64,000 nt of DNA from positions 62,001 through 126,000 of the forward strand of contig NZ_JASHHX010000009.1 of NCBI RefSeq assembly GCF_030056575.1, in the 5' to 3' direction. The stretch is from Rhodoblastus sp. 17X3. GTDB lineage: Bacteria > Pseudomonadota > Alphaproteobacteria > Rhizobiales > Beijerinckiaceae. The notes under the pieces are model-generated. The model was not told the DNA's origin. It saw nothing but the letters and a program-made list of their open reading frames with translations, and searched no databases. This document shows positions 1 through 8,461 of this stretch, piece after piece. The number at the start of each line of letters is the position of its first letter. Position 1 is the stretch's first letter. The position numbers and the translations under genes are program-made.

Positions 1-878
1 CGCGGGAATCGCTCAGCGCCGCCGGAATCCTGACGCCGGCGGGCGAATTTTCCTTCGCCATTTTCCCGCTCGCGGCTGCGGCCCATCTGATGCCGCAGGC
101 GGATTCCAGCCTGTTGTCGGCGCTCGCCGCGATCACCATGGTCGCCGGGCCCTTTTTCGCCAAGGGCGTGGAGTATTTCGCGGCCCGGTTCGAAAGCCGC
201 CATCCGCCCGAACCGGAAGGCGCGGTCGAGCCGCCGCCGCCGTCCGTTCCCAAGGAAAAGCGCGGAAAGGTGCTGGTGGTCGGCTTTGGCCGCTTCGGGC
301 AGATCTCGGTGCAGCCTCTGCTTGCCGAGCGCATCGACGTCACCGTGATCGATTCCTCGGTCAAGCGCATCCGCGACGCCGGCAAGTTCGGCTTCAAGGT
401 CTATTTCGGCGACGGCTGCAGGCTCGACGTGCTGCGCGCGGCGGGCGCCGGCGAGGCGCGGATCATCGCCATTTGCGTTGGCGACCGCGACATCGCCAAC
501 GCCATTGTCGCCCTGGCGCGCGACAATTTCCCGACGGCGAAGATTTTCGTGCGCGCCTATGACCGCATTCACGCCATCGACCTGCTCGACAGGGGCGTTG
601 ATTACCAGATCCGCGAAACGCTCGAATCGGCGCTGACCTTCGGCGGCGCGGCGATCGCGGAAATTCGCGGCGATCCCGACGCCGCCCGCGAGGCCGTGGA
701 CGCGGTGCGCCTGCGCGATCTCGACCGGCTGGCGATCCAGAAGGCGGGCGGCGCGCCGCCGCCCTTCTTCGCGCCCGACCAGCCGCGCTTCAATCCCGAG
801 CCGCTGGTCAAGCCGGCCAGCAAGTCGAAGGGGCTGACGCCGGAAAGCCAGACGATCGTCGATCAGGCCTCCGACTGA
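1..878 (+). CDS. Kef-type monovalent cation:proton antiporter, C-terminal part
   Basis: Open at the left edge; the frame runs through from base 3 without a start, so only about 291 C-terminal residues are present. The first residues contain AGEFSFAIFPL, like the GEF(A/S)FV segment of a late transmembrane helix in CPA2 antiporters. One more hydrophobic helix follows, then a Pro/Glu-rich linker, then a TrkA-N (RCK) Rossmann domain with the nucleotide-binding motif GFGRFGQ and an acidic residue ending the second strand (VTVIDSS). The family exchanges K+ or Na+ for protons at the inner membrane, and the RCK domain senses NAD(H) or a glutathione adduct. A glutathione-biosynthesis gene (gshA) follows on the same strand, which would suit a glutathione-gated KefB/KefC, but the subtype cannot be fixed without the missing membrane half. 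Confidence 0.88.
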   Translation, partial: RESLSAAGILTPAGEFSFAIFPLAAAAHLMPQADSSLLSALAAITMVAGPFFAKGVEYFAARFESRHPPEPEGAVEPPPPSVPKEKRGKVLVVGFGRFGQISVQPLLAERIDVTVIDSSVKRIRDAGKFGFKVYFGDGCRLDVLRAAGAGEARIIAICVGDRDIANAIVALARDNFPTAKIFVRAYDRIHAIDLLDRGVDYQIRETLESALTFGGAAIAEIRGDPDAAREAVDAVRLRDLDRLAIQKAGGAPPPFFAPDQPRFNPEPLVKPASKSKGLTPESQTIVDQASD

Positions 879-1276
879 CGCCAGATCAGGTGAGGCGGCC
901 GGCTTCTTATAAATCTCAGGAAGCGGGATTGGCTCTTGTCTGGCGCGAAACCTGCTTGTATCGAGCGGCCTCCGGCGCATTCCCGCGCCGGAGGGGTCGA
1001 ACGCCCGGCTGGCTTGCTGCTCTCTCCAGAAATGCAAAGCCGATTTTTCCGGGCGCGGACAGGCTGCGATTGCAGCTTCCGCCGCATCGTCCTATCTAGT
1101 GCATCGTCGGAGGGGAAAAGGCTGCGCTGCGCGCGACCGCATCCTGGGGCGTCGACCGCCCCGATGAGGAGCGCGCAAAACGGAATGGAACTGGACGGCG
1201 CCGCCCGGCGCATTCCAGGCATTTTGCGCCAGTTCCCGACCCTCCCCGACCTTGAGACCCCGTTTGAAAGCCGGAC
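879..1276. other. 398-bp gap between antiporter and gshA
   Basis: No convincing gene in either direction; the short frames here have low-complexity Arg/Pro/Ser translations. The only clear structure is a perfect 10-bp inverted repeat at 969-994 (listed separately). Confidence 0.5.
969..994. terminator. Perfect 10-bp stem-loop downstream of the antiporter gene
   Basis: Arms CCTCCGGCGC (969-978) and GCGCCGGAGG (985-994) with a 6-nt loop, 90 bp after the antiporter stop. There is no T tract on either strand, so this is at best a weak or factor-assisted terminator or an mRNA-end stabiliser. Confidence 0.35.
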
Positions 1277-2659
1277 ATGGCCCGTGACCTAGTCGATGAA
1301 AACCGCATCTCGTCGCGCGACGAACTGGTCGGATGGTTTGAGGCCGGGTGCAAGCCGCAGGGGCCGTTCCGCATCGGGACGGAGCATGAGAAGATTCCAT
1401 TCTATCGCTTGGGCCATGCGCCCGTGCCCTATGATGGACGTCCCGACGGACGCGGGGGCATTCGCGCGCTGATGGAAGGCCTGCGCGCGTCAAGCGGCTG
1501 GGAGCCGATCGAGGACGGCGACGCGCTGATCGGACTTTTCGATCCGCAAGGCGGCGGCGCCATTTCGCTCGAGCCGGGCGGGCAATTCGAATTGTCGGGC
1601 GCGCCGCTTGACAATGCGCACCAGACGGGCGCTGAGCTTGAGGCGCATTTCGCGGCGCTCGCGCCGATTTGCGAAAAGCTCGGCCTCGCCTTTCTCGATC
1701 TTGGCATGAGCCCGCTGTGGCGGCGCGACGAGACGCCGGTCATGCCGAAGCAGCGCTATCAGATCATGGCGCGCTACATGCCAAAGGTCGGAAAGCTCGG
1801 CCTCGACATGATGTTCCGCACTTCGACCGTGCAGACCAATATTGATTTCGGCTCCGAAGAGGACATGGTCGCGAAACTGCGGCTGGCCCTGAGCCTGCAG
1901 CCTTTGTTCACTGCGCTTTTCGCCAATTCGCCCTTCACGGACGGCAAGCCCAACGGCTTCCAGTCGATGCGCTCGCAGATCTGGACCGATACGGACGCCG
2001 ACCGCACGGGCATGTTGCCCTTCGCCTTCGAGCCGGGAATGGGCTTCGAGCGCTATGTCGATTACGCCCTCGACGTGCCGCTCTATTTCGTCAAGCGCGG
2101 CGACGTCTATCACGATGTCGCGGGGGCCTCGTTCCGCGACCTGCTGGCGGGCAAGTTGCCGCAATTGCCGGGCGAATTCGCAACGATCTCCGATTGGGCA
2201 AACCATCTTTCGACCATTTTCCCCGAAGTGCGGCTCAAGCGTTATATGGAGATGCGGGGCGCCGACGTCGGCCCGCGCGCCCACATCCTCGCCTTTACCG
2301 CGCTGTGCGCCGGCCTGTTCTACGACAAGGAGTCCAGCGCGGCGGCCTGGGAACAGGTGAAGGGCTACAGTGTCGGCGATCGCGCGGCGTTGCGGGCGGC
2401 GGTCCCGCGCGAGGGGCTTGCGGCGCGGATCGGCGGGCGCAGCCTGCTGGAGCTTGCGCGCGAAATTCTTCCCCTGGCGCGGTCCGGACTCGTGCGCCGT
2501 CGTCGGTTCGACGCCGAGGGGCGCGATGAAACGATTTATATCGATGTCCTGGAAGAGATCGCCGCGCGCGGGGAAAATCTCGCCCAGAAGCGGCTGGCCC
2601 TGTTTCACCGGGCCTGGAAGGGCGATATCGCGCCCGCCTTTGAAACCTGCGTGTATTAA
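1277..2659 (+). CDS. gshA: Glutamate-cysteine ligase, plant/alphaproteobacterial type
   Basis: 460 residues, the usual length of the plant-type GshA found in rhizobia and relatives, unrelated in sequence to the E. coli enzyme. It makes gamma-glutamylcysteine from glutamate, cysteine and ATP, the first step of cytosolic glutathione synthesis. Recognisable segments are the N-terminal RIGTEHEKIPF (residues about 36-46), EPGGQFELSGAP (substrate/metal-binding acidic residues) and MRGADVGPRAHI towards the C-terminal half. The ATG at 1277 agrees with family length. The next two genes lie on the opposite strand; the association with rsmE is common in Hyphomicrobiales. No gshB in the window. Confidence 0.95.
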   Translation: MARDLVDENRISSRDELVGWFEAGCKPQGPFRIGTEHEKIPFYRLGHAPVPYDGRPDGRGGIRALMEGLRASSGWEPIEDGDALIGLFDPQGGGAISLEPGGQFELSGAPLDNAHQTGAELEAHFAALAPICEKLGLAFLDLGMSPLWRRDETPVMPKQRYQIMARYMPKVGKLGLDMMFRTSTVQTNIDFGSEEDMVAKLRLALSLQPLFTALFANSPFTDGKPNGFQSMRSQIWTDTDADRTGMLPFAFEPGMGFERYVDYALDVPLYFVKRGDVYHDVAGASFRDLLAGKLPQLPGEFATISDWANHLSTIFPEVRLKRYMEMRGADVGPRAHILAFTALCAGLFYDKESSAAAWEQVKGYSVGDRAALRAAVPREGLAARIGGRSLLELAREILPLARSGLVRRRRFDAEGRDETIYIDVLEEIAARGENLAQKRLALFHRAWKGDIAPAFETCVY

Positions 2660-2673
2660 TCGACGCTTGCGGT

Positions 2674-2709
2674 CTTACACGCCCCCGAGCTTCCTTACAT
2701 GCCCCCGAG
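2674..2709. repeat. Imperfect 16-bp direct repeat across a stop codon
   Basis: CTTACACGCCCCCGAG (2674-2689) and CTTACATGCCCCCGAG (2694-2709), one mismatch, 20-bp period. The second copy encodes the last residues and stop of the minus-strand small exported protein; the first lies just beyond the stop and would encode the same residues again. Confidence 0.8.
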
Positions 2710-2985
2710 ATTCATGGGGCGCAGGCGCAGGCGGCCGCGCGGCTCGACGATCTCGGCGTTGCCGGCCATGTAATTCATATGCGCGGGCGCCGAAGCGGCG
2801 GGCCGGGCGGCGGGTATGTGCGTTTCGCCGGTCGTGATCGGCGGGGGGAGCGCGAGCGGCGCGCTGAGCCGGAGTTGATTTTCGGCCGCCACGGAGGCGG
2901 CTGCGCCCAAAAATGGGCTGAGAGCGAGCACAGCGCAGGCGATCAGGTGAATTGGGGCCGACTGTTCTTGCTTTTTGGCGGTCAT
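2695..2985 (-). CDS. Small exported protein of unknown function
   Basis: 96 residues from the ATG at 2985, which has a purine-rich AGAGAG ribosome site about 8 nt upstream; an in-frame ATG 14 codons earlier has less support. Residues about 10-34 form a classic signal peptide (hydrophobic stretch followed by AASVAAE), predicting export to the periplasm. The mature part is Pro/Ala-rich, with no cysteine and no domain I recognise. It lies convergent to gshA. Function unknown; I do not see a lipobox. Confidence 0.6.
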   Translation of the reverse strand: MTAKKQEQSAPIHLIACAVLALSPFLGAAASVAAENQLRLSAPLALPPPITTGETHIPAARPAASAPAHMNYMAGNAEIVEPRGRLRLRPMNLGGM

Positions 2986-3066
2986 CCCGAATCTCTCTGG
3001 AAAGGGTCGCCTTTTTGACCCCAACATGATGGCGACATCATGTCGCGCGGGTTGGCCGCGCCCCGA

Positions 3067-3816
3067 TCAGCCGCGCCAGTCGCCCAGCGTGGCCTGGACG
3101 AGAGCCAAAGCGGCGACAGCAGCCGTGTCGGCGCGCAGAACGCGCGGCCCCAGCGACAGGCGGGCGACCGGCGCGACGCGGGCGAGAGCTCCCCTTTCCG
3201 CCTCGTCGAAGCCGCCCTCGGGCCCGATCAGCACGGCGAATTTCTGGAAGCCTGCGCCAGCCCGGCGCAGGGCGTCGAGCGGATCGGCGATCTCCGCCGC
3301 CTCGTCGCAGAAGATCAGCAGCCTGTCTTCAGGCCAGTTGTGTAAGATGGCGTCGAGTTTCTGCTCCTCCAGCACCTCGGCGAGCGCAAGCAGGCCACAT
3401 TGCTCCGCTGCCTCGACGACATTCGCGCGCATGCGTTCGAGATTGATCCGGCTGGCCTGGGTGCGCCGGGTCAGCGCCGGACGCAGCCGCCGCGCGCCCA
3501 TTTCCACCGCCTTCTGGGCCATGTAGTCGAGCCGGGCGTGTTTCAGCGGCGCGAAGATATAGTCGAGATCGGGCAGGTTTTCCTGCGGACGGCTCTGCTC
3601 CTCGATGCGCAAGGACGCGGATTTCTTGCCTTGCGGAGCGAGCGCCGCGCGCCACTCGCCGTTGCTTCCGTTGAAGACGAGCAGCCGCGCGCCTTCGCCG
3701 AGACGCAGGACATTAACCAGATAATTGGTCTGTTCGCGCGTCAACTCGATGGTCGCGCCCGCCTGGAGCGGGGCGCCGACGCAAAGGCGATGGCTGGTGA
3801 AATCCAGTCGCGACAT
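3067..3816 (-). CDS. rsmE: 16S rRNA (uracil-1498-N3)-methyltransferase RsmE
   Basis: 249 residues from ATG 3816; a longer frame to 3873 runs into the upstream gene and is not preferred. This SPOUT/TrmD-fold methyltransferase methylates U1498 of 16S rRNA with SAM in assembled 30S subunits. Diagnostic C-terminal SAM-knot segments are IGPEGGFDEAE and LGPRVLRADTAAVAAL, both near-canonical for the family. The N-terminal PUA-like part contains the usual 'NYLVNVLRLGEG' segment. The start lies 25 bp after the stop of the DsbD-N-like gene on the same strand, so the two are probably co-transcribed. Confidence 0.95.
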   Translation of the reverse strand: MSRLDFTSHRLCVGAPLQAGATIELTREQTNYLVNVLRLGEGARLLVFNGSNGEWRAALAPQGKKSASLRIEEQSRPQENLPDLDYIFAPLKHARLDYMAQKAVEMGARRLRPALTRRTQASRINLERMRANVVEAAEQCGLLALAEVLEEQKLDAILHNWPEDRLLIFCDEAAEIADPLDALRRAGAGFQKFAVLIGPEGGFDEAERGALARVAPVARLSLGPRVLRADTAAVAALALVQATLGDWRG

Positions 3817-3841
3817 GGCGGCAGAATCCGTTTCGTATGGT

Positions 3842-4717
3842 TCAGTTGCTGGCGGCGGGCAGGGCGAGGTCAAATTCGGCGGGGGCGGGGCCGGAAACGG
3901 TGATCCGCAGCGGCAGGTCCGGCCGCTTCTTCTTGCCGGGGTGCTGGGCGAGGGTCAGAAGGAAGGCGTTTTTCTCCTTATCCGGCCGCACGTCGAAATA
4001 GAAGCCCGTCGGCGGCTCGACGAACAGGTCGCGCGCGTCAGCGTTGATTTTCACCTGCCATTGCGGCTTCCCGCTCGCGGGCGGCGCCGGCGCCGCGACC
4101 GCGAAGCTCGCGGCCGCCTCGCCTTCGAGAATTTTCGGAATCTGCCGCAGGGAATCGTCGAGCAGTTGGCTTTCGGCCTCGCGCGGCTGCGGCGGCAGGG
4201 ACAGGCTCAACTGCGCATGGGCGGGAATGCAGATCTTCTCGCAGGCGGCGTAATCGAGCTTCAGCGCCAAAGTCATCGGCTTTTTGGGATCGACGGGCGC
4301 GATCCGGATGGGAAAGAGGACCTCGCCGCGATAGCCGAAAACCTGATTGCCGTCCTCGTCGATCCGCTCAGGCTGAGGATAGACCACGTCCGCCTCGGCG
4401 ACATTGTCCGATCCGGCGAAATCGAAGGTCGGCGGAACGCCGGCCTCGCCGGGATCCCGCCAATAGGTCACAGCCGCGCCGGAGAGGCGGATTTGCGCTC
4501 CGGCATATCGGGCGCCATCATGAATCCCGCCATCGACCAGCCGCGCCTGGGATTTCGGCCCCGAGACCCAATCCGCGGCAAGAGTTGGGGCGTAAAAGGC
4601 GCTTGCGAGGGCGAGGGCCGCCGCCGCGAGAGAGAGGGCCGCCGCCGCGAGGGCGACAGGCGTCGCACGACCCGACCGGAAAGTGCGAAACGTTTTGGCT
4701 TCCCTTTGCGCGGCCAT
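3842..4717 (-). CDS. Exported protein with DsbD N-terminal-like (DsbD-alpha) domain
   Basis: 291 residues. A long Ala/Leu hydrophobic segment near residues 20-48 acts as signal peptide or anchor. The mature part resembles the N-terminal domain of thiol:disulfide reductase DsbD: a YPQPER segment, GYRGEVLFPI, and CEKICIPAHAQLSL with the paired cysteines (C-x3-C) seen in DsbD-alpha. The membrane and thioredoxin-like domains of full DsbD are absent, so it is a stand-alone alpha-type domain, probably periplasmic and handling thiol electrons or copper-related redox. Divergent from yqgE, with only 80 bp between starts. A 21-bp repeat lengthens the hydrophobic segment (see 4613-4651). Confidence 0.8.
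   Translation of the reverse strand: MAAQREAKTFRTFRSGRATPVALAAAALSLAAAALALASAFYAPTLAADWVSGPKSQARLVDGGIHDGARYAGAQIRLSGAAVTYWRDPGEAGVPPTFDFAGSDNVAEADVVYPQPERIDEDGNQVFGYRGEVLFPIRIAPVDPKKPMTLALKLDYAACEKICIPAHAQLSLSLPPQPREAESQLLDDSLRQIPKILEGEAAASFAVAAPAPPASGKPQWQVKINADARDLFVEPPTGFYFDVRPDKEKNAFLLTLAQHPGKKKRPDLPLRITVSGPAPAEFDLALPAASN
4613..4651. repeat. 21-bp-period tandem repeat inside a signal-peptide coding region
   Basis: The 18-mer GAGGGCCGCCGCCGCGAG occurs at 4613-4630 and again, identically, at 4634-4651. The 21-bp period equals seven codons, so the repeat adds one Ala/Leu-rich heptad to the hydrophobic core of the DsbD-N-like protein without shifting frame. Confidence 0.75.
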
Positions 4718-4797
4718 CCTTTAGCATGTCTCCTCAGTCTGCGTGCTGCGCCGGCGTCCGGCTTGGGACGCGGAAGGGCAGCGGGAAGGTTGCGAAA

Positions 4798-5394
4798 GTG
4801 AACAAAGCCGGGCCAGGACCATTTCTCGAAGGCAAATGTCTTGTGGCCATGCCCAGCCTGCAAGACGATTATTTCGTGCGGTCGGTCATCTATATCTGCG
4901 CCCATTCCGAGGAAGGGGCCATGGGCATTATCGTGAATCATCCCGCCCACGGCGTCAATTTCGTCGATCTGCTGCTTCAACTCAAGGTGATCGGCTCGCA
5001 GGACACGCCGCGATTCGCCGAAACCATGGGCCGGCATCGCGTTCTCGCCGGCGGGCCGGTGGACGCCAGCCGGGGCTTCGTGCTGCATTCGCCGGATTAT
5101 CGCGCCGAGGAGGCCACGTTGTTGATCGACGACAGCGTCTCCATGACGGCGACGCTCGATGTTTTGCGCGCCATCGCGCAGGGCGACGGGCCGGAAAAGG
5201 CCGTTCTGGCGCTGGGCTATGCCGGGTGGTCGCCAGGCCAGCTCGAAAAGGAGATTCTGGCCAATAGCTGGATGATTTGCCCGGCCGATTCGTTCCTGCT
5301 GTTCGATCCCGAGCACGAGACGAAATATGAGCGGGCTTTGGGCGCGATCGGCGTCGATCTGCGCTTCCTCGCCGACGACGCCGGTCACGCCTGA
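4798..5394 (+). CDS. YqgE/AlgH family protein
   Basis: 198 residues from GTG 4798, chosen because GGAAGG lies 8 nt upstream and the length fits the family (about 185-200); an in-frame ATG at 4726 would add 24 residues (MSPQSACC...). Family hallmarks are LVAMPSLQDDYFVRSVIYICAH near the N-terminus, GAMGIIVNHP, GGPVDASRGFVLH and the C-terminal GYAGWSPGQLEKEI. YqgE is conserved in proteobacteria; its biochemical role is not established. The gene is divergent from the DsbD-N-like gene and convergent with the GGDEF/EAL gene. Confidence 0.9.
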   Translation: MNKAGPGPFLEGKCLVAMPSLQDDYFVRSVIYICAHSEEGAMGIIVNHPAHGVNFVDLLLQLKVIGSQDTPRFAETMGRHRVLAGGPVDASRGFVLHSPDYRAEEATLLIDDSVSMTATLDVLRAIAQGDGPEKAVLALGYAGWSPGQLEKEILANSWMICPADSFLLFDPEHETKYERALGAIGVDLRFLADDAGHA

Positions 5395-5407
5395 CCGCCC
5401 GCTCTGA

Positions 5408-8293
5408 TTAAAGGGCGGGCTCGGCCGACGCGCCCACGAGCTTGCGGGCGTCGGTGGCGCTCAGCGGATGGCCGAAGGCGAAGCCGACGGCGTATTCGCA
5501 GCCGATTTGCGAAAATTCGATCACATCCGATTCGCTCTCCGCGCCCTCGGCGATCGCCTCCATGCCGAAATCATGGGCGAGCGTAACGACAGAGCGAAGC
5601 ATGGCCGGGCGATTGGTCAGTCCGTCCTGACGGGCGAAGGCGCGGTCGATCCGGATCATGTCGAACGGAAAGCGTTGGAGATAGGCCAGCGAGGAATAGC
5701 CCGAGCCGAAGCCGGAGAGGCCGAGGCCCGCGCCCAACTCCTTGAGGCGACCGAGAATCTGCGCCGCATATTCGGGATTGGCCATCACCAAAGCCTCGCT
5801 GAATTCCAGCTTCAGCGAGCCGGGGGCGACGCCGACTCGGGTCAGGACGTTCTTCACGTCGGGCAGCAGGTCGTGGCGCAGCAGGCGCGCCGAGGAAATA
5901 TTGACGCTGGCGAAAATCGGCGGATTGACGTCCAGCGCCTTCTGCCAGGCGGCAAGCTCTCGCGCCGCGCGCTGCATGACGAAGCGGCCGAGATCGACGA
6001 TCAGCCCGGTTTCCTCGGCGAGCGGCAGGAATTCGCTTGGCTCGACGCGGCCAAGACGCGGATGCTGCCAGCGCAGCAACGCCTCGAAGCCGGCGACGGT
6101 GCGGTCGTCCAGCCGGACGATGGGCTGGAAGAACAGCTTGATCTCGTCGCGATCGAGCGCATGGCGCAACTCGCTTTCCAGCGCCTGCCGATTGGAGCCC
6201 TGCGACCGCATGGAGGGCCGGAAAACCTCGATCCGGCCGCCGCCGTCGCGCTTGGCGTGGCGCATGGCGATCTCGGCGTCCTTGAGCATGTCCTCGCGCT
6301 TGGGATGCCATTGCGGGTCGAACAGGGCGATGCCGACCGAAACGCCGAGAGGGATTTCCTTGTTGGCGAAGGTGACCGGCGCGGAGACGGTGCGGCGGAT
6401 GCGGTCGGCCAGATTGACGATCTGCTCCGTCGCGGCCTCGGAAGCGAGAATCACAGCGAACATGTCGCCTGAAATGCGCGCCAGCGTGTCGCGGGGCTGC
6501 AACAGGCGGCCCAGCCGCCGCGCAACGGTCAGCAGGATCGAATCGCCGGCCGAGACGCCGACGGTTTCGACGATCTTGCTGAAGCGGTCGATATCGACGC
6601 ACAGCACGGTCGGGCGATGGTGGGGCGGCGTCTCGGCCTGGATCAGCGCCAGTTCAAGACGGTCGAAGAAGATTTCGCGATTGGGCAGGCCGGTCAGATT
6701 GTCATGGACGGCGTCGTGCAGCAGGCGCTCGAAGGCGTTTTTCTGCTCGGTCACGTCGGTCAGCGTGCCGACCAGCCGCACCACGTCGCCATCCGGCCCG
6801 ACCACAGGGCGCGCGCGCAGTCGGAACCAGAAATAATGGCCGTCGCTCGCATGAAGGCGGAAGTCCTGGCTGACGCGGCCGCGGCGCTGCTCCAGCACCG
6901 TGTCGAGGCAGGCGCGATAGCGGTCGCGCTCCAGCGGATGCAGCAGGCTCATCCAGGACGAGGCCGGACCTTCGAGGTCGCTGCGGCGCAGGCCGAGCTG
7001 ATCCTCGATTTCCGGGCTGACATAGATCTGGTCGTTGATGACGTCCCAGTCGAAAATGATGTCATTGGCGCCTGTCAGCGCCAGCGCCTTGCGCTCGACG
7101 TCGCTGATCGCGCCATGGGCGACGCCGCCGGCGGCGAAGGCGCTCTGCATGATGGTGAAGCCGATCAGCATCACCAGCAGCACGAGGCCGCCCAGCAGCG
7201 CGGGGGAGGCGAGGTCGTTGGCGATGGAGCCGTTGACCGTGAAGGCCGCCGCGCAGACCCAGACCACCAGCAGCAGCCAGGTCGGAATGAGCATGACCGC
7301 GCGTTCGACGCCATGGGTGGCGAGATAGATCACCAGGATCAGGCCGACGGCGGCCACGGTGGCCAGGGAAATGCGCGCCACGCCCGCCGCGACGGAAGGA
7401 TCATAGACGGCGAGGCCGACGAGGGCGAGCAGGAAGGCCAGCCAGACGCCCGCGATATGGGAGGCGCGGACATGCCAGCGGCTGAGGTTGAGATAGGCGA
7501 AAAGAAAGACCACAAGCGTGGCCGAGAGCACGGTTTCGGCGCCGGCGCGCCAGACGCGGTCGGCATTGGCCTCGGTGCCGAAGATCTTGGACCAGAAGCC
7601 GAAATCGATGGAGATATAGGCCAGAACCGCCCAGGCCAGCGCGGCGGCGGCCGGGAAGATCACGGCGCCCTTGACGACGAAGACGATGGTCAGGAACAGG
7701 GCGAGCAGGCCGGCGATGCCGATGACGATGCCCTTGTAAAGCGTCAGGCCGGTGGTCTTGTCCTTGAAGGCTTCGGGCTCCCAAAGATAGAGCTGCGGCA
7801 GTTTCGGCGTCTTCAGCTCGGCCACATAAGTCACGGTGGCGCCGGGGTCGAGCGTCACGCGGAAGACGTCGGCGTCGGGCGTGTCTTCCTTTTCGGGAGG
7901 AATGCCCTGGCTCGCGGTGATTTCGGAAATGCGCTCGGAGCCGAGGTCCGGCCAGATCACGCCAGAGCCGACCAGGCGGAAATGCGGCGCGACGATCAGC
8001 CGCTCCATCTGCTCGTCGGTGTCATTAGTGAGCGCGAACACGATCCAGGACGGATGCGCGCCGGCCTCGCGGGCGTGAACCTCGATTCGGCGGACGATGC
8101 CGTCGGGACCTGGCGCGGTGGAGACCTGGATGCGGTCGCCCTGATTGGAATAATTCTCGACCCAGTGCGTCAGGTCGATGGCCTGGGCGTCCGGCGGCAC
8201 GCGCACCGATTCGACGGCAGCGGCGGGATTAAGCCCGGCGAGCGCGGCGAAAAGCGGCAACAGCAGCAGGAAGGCGAAGCGGGACAGGCTCAC
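5408..8293 (-). CDS. Membrane 7TM-PAS-GGDEF-EAL protein with degenerate catalytic motifs
   Basis: 961 residues. Signal peptide (1-26), a periplasmic beta-rich region to about 180, about seven to eight transmembrane segments (185-395), PAS (405-515), GGDEF (530-695) and EAL (705-950). The architecture is that of a cyclic-di-GMP enzyme with a 7TM sensor. Both active sites look damaged: the GGDEF loop reads SGDMF (608-612), and in the EAL domain the metal-binding DDFGTGY motif is SGFGSGY (860-866), the KID lysine is Arg (881), and the QGY glutamine is Val, although EAL itself (737-739), Asn798 and Glu830 remain. By family knowledge, loss of the Asp pair abolishes phosphodiesterase activity. It is probably a c-di-GMP effector or partner protein rather than an enzyme. 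It follows the GNAT gene on the same strand. Confidence 0.93.
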   Translation of the reverse strand: MSLSRFAFLLLLPLFAALAGLNPAAAVESVRVPPDAQAIDLTHWVENYSNQGDRIQVSTAPGPDGIVRRIEVHAREAGAHPSWIVFALTNDTDEQMERLIVAPHFRLVGSGVIWPDLGSERISEITASQGIPPEKEDTPDADVFRVTLDPGATVTYVAELKTPKLPQLYLWEPEAFKDKTTGLTLYKGIVIGIAGLLALFLTIVFVVKGAVIFPAAAALAWAVLAYISIDFGFWSKIFGTEANADRVWRAGAETVLSATLVVFLFAYLNLSRWHVRASHIAGVWLAFLLALVGLAVYDPSVAAGVARISLATVAAVGLILVIYLATHGVERAVMLIPTWLLLVVWVCAAAFTVNGSIANDLASPALLGGLVLLVMLIGFTIMQSAFAAGGVAHGAISDVERKALALTGANDIIFDWDVINDQIYVSPEIEDQLGLRRSDLEGPASSWMSLLHPLERDRYRACLDTVLEQRRGRVSQDFRLHASDGHYFWFRLRARPVVGPDGDVVRLVGTLTDVTEQKNAFERLLHDAVHDNLTGLPNREIFFDRLELALIQAETPPHHRPTVLCVDIDRFSKIVETVGVSAGDSILLTVARRLGRLLQPRDTLARISGDMFAVILASEAATEQIVNLADRIRRTVSAPVTFANKEIPLGVSVGIALFDPQWHPKREDMLKDAEIAMRHAKRDGGGRIEVFRPSMRSQGSNRQALESELRHALDRDEIKLFFQPIVRLDDRTVAGFEALLRWQHPRLGRVEPSEFLPLAEETGLIVDLGRFVMQRAARELAAWQKALDVNPPIFASVNISSARLLRHDLLPDVKNVLTRVGVAPGSLKLEFSEALVMANPEYAAQILGRLKELGAGLGLSGFGSGYSSLAYLQRFPFDMIRIDRAFARQDGLTNRPAMLRSVVTLAHDFGMEAIAEGAESESDVIEFSQIGCEYAVGFAFGHPLSATDARKLVGASAEPAL

Positions 8294-8461
8294 ATGACCT
8301 TTGGGCGTGAAAGGGCGTAACGCGGCGCACGAAAGGCCGCAGGGGGTTTTCGCAAATCTCGCCGCGATTGCCTAGGCTCTCAAGGTGGGATTTCCGGCGC
8401 GATCGGGCGAAGGGGCTGCCGTGCCGCAGCTTAGTGTCGAAACTGTGACGAAGACGGCTCC

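Noticed and set aside
969-994. Stem-loop as a proven intrinsic terminator
   Set aside because: No T tract on either strand; kept only as a low-confidence feature.
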